A DNA stretch of 32,731 bases from Deltaproteobacteria bacterium RBG_16_54_11 (GTDB lineage: Bacteria > Desulfobacterota > B13-G15 > RBG-16-54-18): positions 1-32,731 of the forward strand of contig MGQS01000032.1 of NCBI GenBank assembly GCA_001797905.1, read 5' to 3'. Under the pieces are notes generated by a model, which did no database searches, was not told the origin of the DNA, and saw only the letters and a list, made by a program, of their open reading frames with translations. Positions 8,624 to 15,915 of the stretch are shown piece by piece; within the stretch, counting starts at the first letter, position 1; each line of letters begins with the position of its first letter. The position numbers and the translations under genes were made by a program.

Positions 8624-10141
8624 TCAATTAAGCTCTCCCTCGACCTCTTCGGGCTTTATATAATCCAGATGCGCCAGGAGATCAAAGCGCCCAACAAGCT
8701 CTGTAACGCTCCTCATGCCCAGGTGCTTGAGGATGTCGGTAAGCTGATGCTGCCATGCCAGATACATATTAATGATACGCTGCGTGGCCCACTCGATCTC
8801 CATAAGCTTCGTCAGCGCAGGATCGGTCGTGGCGATGCCGCGGGCACAGCCGCGGCCCGATTCGCAGTGATGACAGCGGATACACTCCAAGGCCACCAAA
8901 TCGGCGGTGCCAAGGCAGACCCCATCGGCCCCCATGGCAATGATCTTGGCCATATCATAGGCCGTGCGGATGCCGCCGCTGGCAATGATGGTGATCTTAT
9001 CCCGAATCCCTTCAGCCTGGAGAAATGTATGTACCTTTGGGATGGCGTACTCAATAGGCATGGCGATATTCTTTTTCGCAATGTCCGGTGCAGCCCCTGT
9101 CCCGCCGTAACTGCCGTCCAGCTGCACGATATGCGCCCCCGCATAAAAACTTCCCACGGCTACCATGTCCACATCGGTGGGTGTCGACACCTTGACTGCC
9201 ACAAGGGCCTTATGGTTTATCTCCTTGATCCAGTCCACATGCTTTTTGTGGTCCTCCACGGAATAGACGCTGTGAAAAGGAAAGGGTGAAAAAAGGGCGC
9301 TCCCCGAAATTGCTTCGCGCATGGCCGCAACTGCCGGGGTTACCTTGTCGCCGAGGAGGTGGCCTCCGAGACCCGGCTTCGCCCCTTGGGCGTATTTGAA
9401 CTCCACGATACGAACGCGTTTTATCGTCTCTTCTCTCACGCCGAATAAGCCAGTGGCGACCTGGGTAATCACGTGGTCGTCATAGGGGATAAGCTCTTCA
9501 GGGTACCCTCCCTCGCCGGTACAGCAGAAGGTGCCGAGTGCTTGAGCTGCCCGCACCCGCGCGAGCATGGTGACAATACTGACGGAACCAAAGGACATAC
9601 CGCCGAGATAGAAGGGCAAGGGGATGGAAACCTTGGGCCGGCTGTCTCCCGATCGATTGAGTTCGATGGCCGTGGAGATTTCCATATCCGGTATCTCTTT
9701 GCTGCCTTTTTTCGGAAAAATGAAGCGGATCTTGTCAAACCCTCCGCCTGCATCACCGATCTTATAATTGAGTCCCTGATAGGGAACCTGGCCGGTTTCT
9801 GCCATATGCCAGGCGCTGGCAAGAAGGTCCGCGGTCCAGCGTTTATCACCGAGGCATTCAAATGACGGGTTAAGCTGGAGGGAGATGGCTTGAACAGGGC
9901 ATCTGGAGACACAGTAAAACGCATTCTCGCAGCAAGAGAACCCGAGGCAAAGGTGTTCCGCAATGACCTTGGGCCGCCTTGCTCCCGCCTTATAAACCCC
10001 ATAGGGACAGAGTGTTATGCAGAGCCCGCAATTGTTGCAGGCGCCGGTGATGGTAATCCGGTGCTTGCCGAGGGCATGGCGGAAGCGGCTCGGCACTTTC
10101 TTTGCCTTCGGATAGATACCTGTAACTTCTTGAAACGACAT
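8624..10141 (-). CDS. gltB: Glutamate synthase FMN/Fe-S subunit (ferredoxin-type, GltB2-like)
   Basis: This 505-residue protein has an N-terminal ferredoxin-like region (CNNCGLCITLCPYG, then a second Cys group ending CVSRCPVQAI, residues about 35-90) followed by the GOGAT FMN-binding barrel. The substrate and flavin motifs are intact: GAKPGLGG, LDGSYGGTGAAP and IIASGGI. The cluster-binding CIRCHHCESGRGC corresponds to the 3Fe-4S segment of GltB. It should reduce 2-oxoglutarate plus ammonia to glutamate with the GAT/GXGXG subunit encoded downstream. No GltD-type NAD(P)H subunit is present, so electrons probably arrive through its own ferredoxin domain. It starts 3 bases after the upstream paralogue ends, implying translational coupling. 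Confidence 0.88.
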   Translation of the reverse strand: MSFQEVTGIYPKAKKVPSRFRHALGKHRITITGACNNCGLCITLCPYGVYKAGARRPKVIAEHLCLGFSCCENAFYCVSRCPVQAISLQLNPSFECLGDKRWTADLLASAWHMAETGQVPYQGLNYKIGDAGGGFDKIRFIFPKKGSKEIPDMEISTAIELNRSGDSRPKVSIPLPFYLGGMSFGSVSIVTMLARVRAAQALGTFCCTGEGGYPEELIPYDDHVITQVATGLFGVREETIKRVRIVEFKYAQGAKPGLGGHLLGDKVTPAVAAMREAISGSALFSPFPFHSVYSVEDHKKHVDWIKEINHKALVAVKVSTPTDVDMVAVGSFYAGAHIVQLDGSYGGTGAAPDIAKKNIAMPIEYAIPKVHTFLQAEGIRDKITIIASGGIRTAYDMAKIIAMGADGVCLGTADLVALECIRCHHCESGRGCARGIATTDPALTKLMEIEWATQRIINMYLAWQHQLTDILKHLGMRSVTELVGRFDLLAHLDYIKPEEVEGELN

Positions 10142-10144
10142 GAG

Positions 10145-11527
10145 CTAAACCCTCTTCCCCATGGGTGCAAAGACCTCTTTTTCGAGGTCTTCAAAGAACA
10201 TGGCCCGGCCCATCTCGCCCCGCAACCTTCGCGCCTCGCGGATGCCCATGGCACCGAGGACCTCAAGAAGCTGATTATGCCACGCAGCCATCAGGTTTTT
10301 GATCCGCCCGGCGCCCCATGCCGGATCGACCCCCTCAAGCTCCACCGGACAGGCCACGCCTTCCTTGCAGCGGCGGCAAACCCTGCACTCCATAGCCACA
10401 AGAAGCGGAATGTCGACACCAAGCGCATCGGCTCCGCAGAGGATGATCTTTGCCATATGTTCGGCCATGGCGATCCCCCCTGAGGCAATCAGGGTCACCT
10501 CATCTCTCAAGCCCTTTTCGACCAAACTTCCATGTATCTCCCTCATCCGTTCTTTGATAAAGAGCGGATCTTCTCCTTTTTCCAAGCCATATTCATTAGC
10601 TACAAGATGGAATACCTCGGCACCCTCTTGGGTAAGCCATATCACGCGCTCTGATGCAGTGGGATTCAATTCCATCCTGATAAAGACGATTGCCTTCGGA
10701 TTTTTCTCTTTGAGCAGTCTCTGCATCTCCATGACATGATCGCCGTCAGGGATTTCGATAAGAGAAAGAGTCTTGAGAAGTTCATCAGTAAGATCGTTCA
10801 CAGCGCCATCGACCCAGAGAACCACATTGGAAAGATGTTCTTCGATGGCGGCATTCATCTCGGACTGCCGTACGACAGCAAAGGTGCCGAGTGCTCGCGC
10901 GGCCTCAAGAAAGGCCAGGGTAATCTGCCTGCGGGGCGGCGACCAGGGCAGAATGTCGAATATAATCGGCAGGGGTATCTCCACGAGAGGCGGCACCGTA
11001 GTAGTAATCTTCCCTCCGGCATCGAATTCCAGGGCCATGACCTTTCGCCCCAAATCGACGGTGGTGCTGATATATTCACGCCCGTGGATGCCATCCCGCG
11101 TGGGTCGCACGATCTCCGACATATCGGTCCACATGGCGTCAAAACCGGGACCTGAAAAGGGACCACCGTAACCGGCCCCCGACACGGGGATCCGCCCGCT
11201 TTCAGCCTGAGACCAGAGCACAGAAATAATCTCAGGCGTCCAGTAATGATCTCCCAGCGCTTTATACTGAGGGTTCAACCCCTTCTGGATGAGCTTATTG
11301 GGGCAACCCTGTACACACCTGAAACAGTCTTTGCAGGCAGTGTCCAGCGAATCAAGCATCTGACGCGCCTCAAGGCCTCGCTTTTCGTATACCTGATAGA
11401 CACAATCCTTCTTCACGCAACGGGGACATTTGAGGCACCCCTCTTCCCATGCGATAACGCCGGATCGCGTGATCGCCTGAAATCGGTTGGGTGCCTGGGC
11501 GGTTTTTATATGATATTTAGGGGGCAT
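10145..11527 (-). CDS. Degenerate glutamate synthase-like ferredoxin/FMN-domain protein
   Basis: This 460-residue protein parallels its neighbour at 8624-10141: an N-terminal Fe-S region (CLKCPRCVKKDC, CKDCFRCVQGCP), then a GOGAT-like barrel ending in LIASGGIAMAEHMAKIILCGADALG and a Cys group CRVCRRCKEGVAC. The glutamate/2-oxoglutarate motifs of the paralogue, GAKPGLGG and DGSYGGTG, are absent, replaced by unrelated sequence. The barrel core and clusters are therefore kept while the catalytic residues are lost. An electron-transfer or structural subunit bridging MetVF/MvhD and the active GOGAT is one reading; another is a diverged enzyme with a different substrate. It sits 13 bases after metF in the same operon. 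Confidence 0.78.
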   Translation of the reverse strand: MPPKYHIKTAQAPNRFQAITRSGVIAWEEGCLKCPRCVKKDCVYQVYEKRGLEARQMLDSLDTACKDCFRCVQGCPNKLIQKGLNPQYKALGDHYWTPEIISVLWSQAESGRIPVSGAGYGGPFSGPGFDAMWTDMSEIVRPTRDGIHGREYISTTVDLGRKVMALEFDAGGKITTTVPPLVEIPLPIIFDILPWSPPRRQITLAFLEAARALGTFAVVRQSEMNAAIEEHLSNVVLWVDGAVNDLTDELLKTLSLIEIPDGDHVMEMQRLLKEKNPKAIVFIRMELNPTASERVIWLTQEGAEVFHLVANEYGLEKGEDPLFIKERMREIHGSLVEKGLRDEVTLIASGGIAMAEHMAKIILCGADALGVDIPLLVAMECRVCRRCKEGVACPVELEGVDPAWGAGRIKNLMAAWHNQLLEVLGAMGIREARRLRGEMGRAMFFEDLEKEVFAPMGKRV

Positions 11528-11540
11528 TTCTATATCCCTT

Positions 11541-12464
11541 TTATACGGTGGGGCGCGGGGCTAGCCCGGCTTCTTCGACGAGCTGCGGCACCACGTCTTC
11601 CCACTCAATGGCCATGATGTGGACACCGTGAATACCCTTCATCCCTTTGAGGGCTTGAATGGTTTCCACGGCAATCCGGATCCCTTCCTCACGCTGCTTG
11701 TCTGCTGGTACGGATTTCATCCGTTTAATAATCTCATCGGGCACATCCATACCGGCCACCTGTTTGCTCATATATTCCGCCATACGGGTTGATTTCAAAG
11801 GAGTGACACCGCCCAGGATGTAGACCTTCTCAGGGATGCCGCAATCACCGGCCTGTTCCATCCACTCCTTAAAACGGACGATGTTGTAGACGCACTGTGT
11901 CTGGATAAACTCGGCGCCGGCAGCGACCTTTTTCTCCAGCCGGAGCACCCGGTAGGAAAAGGGATCTGCAAAGGGGTTCTCAACGGCGCCGACAAAGAGA
12001 TGGGGCGGTTCGGTAAGTCTTTCCCCGCCGAGGATCACACCTTTGTCTCTCATCTGACGGACAAGCTGTATAAGCTGCATGGAGTCTATATCGAATACGC
12101 CTTTGGCCTGGGGCTGGTTCCCGAAGGACTGGTGGTCGCCGCTCAAGCAAAGAATGTTGCGGATGCCCAGGGCGGATGCACCGAGTATATCGGACTGAAG
12201 CGCAATACGGTTCCGGTCGCGGGTTACCATTTGAAGTACCGGATCGAGACCGTCCTTCAAGAGGAGTGCGCATGCGGCGAGACTGGAAAGCCGAACAACG
12301 CCTGTCTGATTATCGGTGACATTGACGCTGTCGACAAAAGCCTTCAGCATCTTTCCTTTTTTTTGTATGGCCTTCGGATCGGCCCCCTTCGGCGGACCGC
12401 ACTCTGCGGTAACGGCGAAGTGGCCTCCCTGCAAGACGTTTTTCAGACGGCTTTCTTCTTTCAT
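11541..12464 (-). CDS. metF: Methylenetetrahydrofolate reductase catalytic subunit MetF
   Basis: This 307-residue TIM-barrel flavoprotein interconverts methylene-THF and methyl-THF. The first strand FAVTAECGPPKG carries the acidic catalytic residue (Glu21), and VNVTDNQTG, LCLSGDH and EFIQTQCVYN match the MTHFR fold. Its ATG overlaps the metV stop by four bases (ATGA), as in acetogen-type MetVF. In anaerobes this enzyme serves the methyl branch of the Wood-Ljungdahl pathway, forward or reverse, as well as methionine synthesis. With MetV and MvhD partners upstream, electrons probably pass through Fe-S proteins and not through NAD(P)H. HdrABC, which completes the complex in some acetogens, is not in the window. 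Confidence 0.92.
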   Translation of the reverse strand: MKEESRLKNVLQGGHFAVTAECGPPKGADPKAIQKKGKMLKAFVDSVNVTDNQTGVVRLSSLAACALLLKDGLDPVLQMVTRDRNRIALQSDILGASALGIRNILCLSGDHQSFGNQPQAKGVFDIDSMQLIQLVRQMRDKGVILGGERLTEPPHLFVGAVENPFADPFSYRVLRLEKKVAAGAEFIQTQCVYNIVRFKEWMEQAGDCGIPEKVYILGGVTPLKSTRMAEYMSKQVAGMDVPDEIIKRMKSVPADKQREEGIRIAVETIQALKGMKGIHGVHIMAIEWEDVVPQLVEEAGLAPRPTV

Positions 12465-13129
12465 ATCTTCTGATCCTCCCTGACGATTTTCCGGGGGCCC
12501 CTGCCCTGCTGTTTGGACCAGTCTGCCGGTGGATAGACCTTGTCCAGGAGGTTCATTCTGCCGCTTTCTTCAAGGCGGGTAATGATCAGCTGCCAGGCGC
12601 AGGGTGTATCGGGATCAACTTCGCACTTGCCGTCCTGAGAACCGCCGCACGGACCGTTAAAAAGCCCCTTGGCGCAACCGGTTATTGGACAGACAGCGGC
12701 AAAAAAGCCGAGCTTGCAGTCGCCGCACCCGCGGCAATTTTCAACCCAGAGACCTGCTTCTTTTGTTTCGCCGACGAAGGTGGTGTTCAACGCAGGAACG
12801 ATGATCGCCCTGGGAAAGACCTCTGCCACGGCCTGAACGCCTGCGCCGCACCCGAGAGAAAGCACGACATCGTATTGATCGATAAACTCCGTAAGCTGGT
12901 CGATAAACTCGTAGACGCACTGGCGGTCCAGTGTCATCTCCTTGATTTCAAGATCGCGCCCCTCTGTGCGGGCATCCATCCTCAGGGCTGAGGCAAGAAG
13001 CCCTACTTCCTTTTCGCCGCCCGCCGCACACTCGGCGACACAACTTCCGCAGCCGACCACAAGAACCTTCCTGTAGGGTGCAATCATCTCCTTGATTTCA
13101 GACAAAGGCTTTCTTTCAGCAGTAATCAT
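12461..13129 (-). CDS. metV: Methylenetetrahydrofolate reductase partner MetV (Fe-S/zinc-finger protein)
   Basis: This 222-residue Cys-rich protein belongs to the MTHFR C-terminal (MetV) family, which forms a stable complex with MetF and supplies Fe-S centres. Visible clusters are GCGSCVAEC near the N-terminus, LGCGAGVQ mid-protein, then NCRGCGDC, CPITGCAKGLFNGPCGG, KCEVD and PCAW. The NGPCGG segment is diagnostic of the family. The start is 12 bases after mvhD and the stop overlaps metF by four bases, so the three genes look translationally linked. Its role as electron entry to MetF is established for the family. The identity of the donor here is inference. Confidence 0.9.
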   Translation of the reverse strand: MITAERKPLSEIKEMIAPYRKVLVVGCGSCVAECAAGGEKEVGLLASALRMDARTEGRDLEIKEMTLDRQCVYEFIDQLTEFIDQYDVVLSLGCGAGVQAVAEVFPRAIIVPALNTTFVGETKEAGLWVENCRGCGDCKLGFFAAVCPITGCAKGLFNGPCGGSQDGKCEVDPDTPCAWQLIITRLEESGRMNLLDKVYPPADWSKQQGRGPRKIVREDQKI

Positions 13130-13141
13130 GCCCTCACTCCT

Positions 13142-13588
13142 TTATAGCTGTCTCTGTTGCCTTTCCTGTCCCGGAGCATCCACAGGCAAGGGGCCGACAA
13201 AAGCTTCCCGTGCGAGGAGCTCTTCTGCCAACTGAGCGATGGTCGTCGTCGTTCCGGCAAGTACATGGATGAGCTCCAGATGATCCTTTGCAAGGCCAAT
13301 CTCCTCAATAAGCCCCTGGGCATAGGCAAGACGCTTCTTCGCACGGATGTTTCCTTCCCGGTAGCGGCATGCCCCCTCGGCACAGGTGACAACATAAACC
13401 TTATCGGCGCCGGACTCCAGCGCACGCAGGAGGTGCAGGGGCTCGATGCGCCCGCTGCATGGCAAAGGGAAAAATCTTATCTGTGAGCCGAGCTCTTTTT
13501 CAAGGGGACGCCGGTGGGCATCCTGGTCAGCATCGATTCGCTGACAGAAGAATATGGTTATCTTCAGTCCCGCACTCTTTTGATCCAT
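13142..13588 (-). CDS. mvhD: MvhD/FlpD-like [2Fe-2S] electron-transfer subunit
   Basis: This 148-residue protein resembles the delta subunit that connects F420-non-reducing hydrogenases or formate dehydrogenases to heterodisulfide reductase. The core CSGRIEPLHLLRALESGADKVYVVTC and GACRYREGNIRAKKR fits the family. Only four cysteines remain (15, 44, 69, 74): the usual N-terminal CCNWC-type run is reduced to one Cys in FFCQRID. Four is still enough for one [2Fe-2S] cluster. I start at the ATG at 13586-13588, preceded by AAAGGAG with good spacing, and not at an ATG 12 codons upstream. It is the first gene of the operon and lies 33 bases after an intrinsic terminator in its leader. Confidence 0.85.
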   Translation of the reverse strand: MDQKSAGLKITIFFCQRIDADQDAHRRPLEKELGSQIRFFPLPCSGRIEPLHLLRALESGADKVYVVTCAEGACRYREGNIRAKKRLAYAQGLIEEIGLAKDHLELIHVLAGTTTTIAQLAEELLAREAFVGPLPVDAPGQERQQRQL

Positions 13589-13620
13589 AGATGCCTCTCC
13601 TTTATTCGGCCTTTGTGTCG

Positions 13621-13715
13621 ACAAAAAAAGGGCGCCTTGTAAGACGCCCTTGTCAATCCGCTGACACTTCCTTGTGCCTTTTTATAATAGTATGCCTTTA
13701 CAAACCGTCTGTCAA
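13621..13715 (-). promoter_or_regulatory. Promoter and transcription-attenuator leader of the mvhD-metVF-GOGAT operon
   Basis: On the minus strand TTGACA (13715-13710) is followed after exactly 17 bases by TACTAT (13692-13687), a near-consensus sigma-70 promoter. The leader then forms a 5-bp hairpin GGCAC-AAGGAA-GTGTC (13678-13663) and a terminator with an 8-bp stem (13650-13643 with 13636-13629), loop UUACAA and seven Us. The terminator has a G-U pair that would be a C-A mismatch on the plus strand, so the minus-strand RNA is the folded one. A short alternative hairpin GAC-AAGGGC-GTC (13654-13643) uses the terminator's first arm. The layout matches the leader at 15412-15503. It also terminates readthrough from the upstream gene. 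Confidence 0.75.
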
Positions 13716-13740
13716 GCAGATTTTCTCCTTAAACGGGTCA

Positions 13741-15330
13741 TTATTCGGCCAGGATCTTTTCCGCCTCTTGCCGATAGGCATCCATCACATAGGCGATGCC
13801 GGAGATCTTTGCCGCCTCCTCGGTCAGGGCCATGAGGTCCTTGCGGGAGACGAGGGAGAGCTTAAAGTTCCTGCTCCCCGCCATCAACTGCTGGAGCCCG
13901 ACCCTGATCTTCTGGCAGAAGGTATAGACACCCATCGCGCCGAGGGGTATATCCTTCATCCGATTCCCATACTTCCCTTTCAGCTCTTCATAGGTGACGA
14001 AGATCTCCTCGACGCTCTTTCCGTATTTGGCAACGCCCTTCGGCAGGTCATTCTCCGCCAGCCACTGTCCGATATGCTTCCCCACCATGCCGGGGATCAT
14101 GAGGGCCCGACCCATGCAGACCGCCTTGACATAGGGGCTCCCCATGGCGATGGCCTTGAACACCCCGTCTTCGCCCGAGAATCCACCGGCCATGGCGAGG
14201 TCAGGCACCCTGATCTTTCGCTTGGCGAGCTTCTCACAGAACTGATAGGCAAGGCAGTGGAGGTAGAACGACGGGATGCCCCACTCGTTCATCATCGGCC
14301 ACGGGCTCATCCCCGTGCCGCCGGGGGCGCCGTCGATGGTAAGGAGATCCAAGTGCGCCTCCGCCCCATACCGCAACGCCATGGCGAGCTCCACGGCGGA
14401 GTAGGCGCCGGTCTTCAGGGTGATCCGCTTAAACCCGAGCTTGCGCAGCCTCTCGATCTCCTTCAGAAACCCATCCTTATCCACAAAACCCAGTCGAGAA
14501 TGCCGCTCGAATTCCTTGATCTCCCCTTCCTTGAAGGCCTTCTGGACCTCAGGGATGATGGGATCCGGGGTGACAATGTACCCCCGTTTTTTGAGCTCCA
14601 GGGCCCGCTCGATCTCTCTGACCTTGATCTCACCGCCGATGCACTTGGCGCCCTGCCCCCACTTGAGCTCAATGGTATCGAGCTTGTGCTTGTTCAGGAC
14701 GTATTCCGCCACGCCAAAGCGCGTATCCTCGACATTCATTTGCACGAGGATCTCACCAAAACCCTCGTGGAACCTCCGGTATGTCTCGATCCGGCGATCC
14801 ATCTCGGGCGAGTTCTTGACCTTCCCGTTGTTGTCCAGCTCCAACTTGGGGTCGATACCGCAGACGTTCTCGCCGCACACGAGGGTGATCCCCGAGATAG
14901 CGGCGCCGATGGCAAAGTGCTCCCAGTTCTTCTGGGCGATGAAGGTGGAACCCAATGCGCCGGTAAAGACAGGCACGCGCATCCGGACCTTTTTATCCCA
15001 CCCATACTCCGTCTCGGTATCGACAACAGGAAAAATGGCCGTGTCAGGGCCCGGTTTCACCCCATCGGGCAATCCTTCTGCGCCGACGGCGTACCCCTGG
15101 ATGTTCAGGTGGGAATAATCCACCGGATATTCCTTGTCCGCCCCTGCCGTGATCTCCCCGAATGGCCCCGGATAGATCACCTCCCTGCCCCGGAATGAGG
15201 CGAGCCACACCTCACAACCACCCTTACACCCGTCAAGACAGTCGGTGCAGATACCGGACATGGGAACGACCGTTCTCGAACGGTTGAACGTCCCCGTTGC
15301 CGCACTGGCATTTGGCCTTCTTAAATTCAT
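13741..15330 (-). CDS. FMN-binding glutamate synthase family protein (stand-alone)
   Basis: This 529-residue protein is a GOGAT FMN-barrel homologue with no GAT or GXGXG domain. Near the N-terminus four cysteines (28, 31, 35, 39: CTDCLDGCKGGC) could hold an Fe-S cluster. Barrel motifs visible are ELKWGQGAKCIGGE and LTIDGAPGGTGMSP, which align with the GAKPGxGG and GGTG motifs of GltB. The 3Fe-4S cysteine segment of true GltB is missing: the corresponding region reads AVCMGRALMIPGMVG. It may be a ferredoxin-dependent enzyme of the archaeal-type GOGAT group with external glutaminase partners, or act on another substrate. I start at the ATG 15328-15330, preceded by GAGGAGGTCATCCG. It has its own attenuator leader. 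Confidence 0.8.
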   Translation of the reverse strand: MNLRRPNASAATGTFNRSRTVVPMSGICTDCLDGCKGGCEVWLASFRGREVIYPGPFGEITAGADKEYPVDYSHLNIQGYAVGAEGLPDGVKPGPDTAIFPVVDTETEYGWDKKVRMRVPVFTGALGSTFIAQKNWEHFAIGAAISGITLVCGENVCGIDPKLELDNNGKVKNSPEMDRRIETYRRFHEGFGEILVQMNVEDTRFGVAEYVLNKHKLDTIELKWGQGAKCIGGEIKVREIERALELKKRGYIVTPDPIIPEVQKAFKEGEIKEFERHSRLGFVDKDGFLKEIERLRKLGFKRITLKTGAYSAVELAMALRYGAEAHLDLLTIDGAPGGTGMSPWPMMNEWGIPSFYLHCLAYQFCEKLAKRKIRVPDLAMAGGFSGEDGVFKAIAMGSPYVKAVCMGRALMIPGMVGKHIGQWLAENDLPKGVAKYGKSVEEIFVTYEELKGKYGNRMKDIPLGAMGVYTFCQKIRVGLQQLMAGSRNFKLSLVSRKDLMALTEEAAKISGIAYVMDAYRQEAEKILAE

Positions 15331-15411
15331 CGGATGACCTCCTCTTCTGTTATTGGCGACATTGCCTAACCTGTTGAAATTATAGCGCTCTTGCAAACCT
15401 CTCTGAGAGAC

Positions 15412-15503
15412 AAAAAAATGGCGTCCCTTTGGACGCCATTTTCTGCGTCTGGACACCCCTTTGTGCCTCGGATTCCTCTACCAGGTTACTGCCAGGCTGT
15501 CAA
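15412..15503 (-). promoter_or_regulatory. Promoter and transcription-attenuator leader of the stand-alone GOGAT-like gene
   Basis: On the minus strand TTGACA (15503-15498) is followed after 17 bases by a weak -10, TAGAGG (15480-15475). The leader folds as GGCAC-AAAGGG-GTGTC (15467-15452), then a terminator with an 8-bp perfect stem (15438-15431 with 15426-15419), loop AAAG and seven Us, 81 bases before the start codon. GACGC (15449-15445) can instead pair with GCGTC (15436-15432) in the terminator's first arm, giving an antiterminator. The plan and much of the sequence are shared with the leader at 13621-13715. Confidence 0.7.
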
Positions 15504-15636
15504 GAATTTTTATAGGCAAAACCTCGGCGACAAAGAACGAAGACAGCAGGGGAAAATCCTTTGGTTGTGGGCGTCTTTCCAGAAGGGGTAAAAGTTCTTT
15601 TTCTCCTTTTTTGTAGCAGATTCATCATTTAAGGTC

Positions 15637-15665
15637 TTTACAAGGCACGGGGGTTGTGCTATATA
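15637..15665 (+). promoter_or_regulatory. Sigma-70-type promoter
   Basis: TTTACA (15637-15642), a 17-base spacer and TATATA (15660-15665) form a strong promoter candidate. The expected start, 5-7 bases downstream, falls at 15670-15672, exactly where the 5' arm of the structured RNA begins. No coding sequence follows on this strand for nearly 400 bases. Confidence 0.6.
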
Positions 15666-15669
15666 CAAC

Positions 15670-15773
15670 AAGGGGGAAAACAGGGCGTAAAAGCTCCTGC
15701 GTTGGCGCCAGCCGGCGCTGTGGTTCAGGAACCCCCCTAAAACCCCATAGCCTGTACCGTGTTTTCCCCCTTT
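15670..15773 (+). ncRNA. Candidate structured small RNA of about 100 nt
   Basis: Directly after the promoter, GGGGGAAAACA (15672-15682) pairs perfectly over 11 bp with TGTTTTCCCCC (15760-15770), closing the molecule end to end. Inside, TCCTG (15695-15699) pairs with CAGGA (15726-15730) and encloses the tight hairpin GCGCC-AGCC-GGCGC. A C-rich strand (15732-15755) stays open, so the fold is a closing stem, a large internal bubble and a terminal hairpin. This loosely recalls 6S RNA, but at about 100 nt it is too short and I recognise no family sequence. It lacks the SRP RNA GGAA-tetraloop motif. The 3' end is CCCCCTTT, with only a short U-run. Confidence 0.5.
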
Positions 15774-15783
15774 AAATGGAAAT

Positions 15784-15811
15784 TAAGGGCCGTCCCTGAG
15801 GACGGCCCTTA
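15784..15811. terminator. Perfect 12-bp hairpin, terminator-like
   Basis: TAAGGGCCGTCC (15784-15795) and GGACGGCCCTTA (15800-15811) are perfectly complementary around the loop CTGA. It lies 10 bases after the small-RNA candidate and may stop plus-strand readthrough. The tail TTAGTCCTTT is a poor T-run, so termination strength is doubtful. Confidence 0.4.
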
Positions 15812-15915
15812 GTCCTTTCGGTAACCCGACAAAGAACTATGGTGAAAGCCTCGTATGCACCTTTTCATCCAGGGCCCCCCTTCTCCCGCCGTCCGTCATT
15901 GGGCACCATGCACCG

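Noticed and set aside
13591..15198. 535-codon plus-strand open frame opposite the stand-alone GOGAT-like gene
   Set aside because: It is antisense to a gene with recognisable motifs; its composition (Leu, His, Asp, Gly-rich without pattern) is that of a shadow frame.
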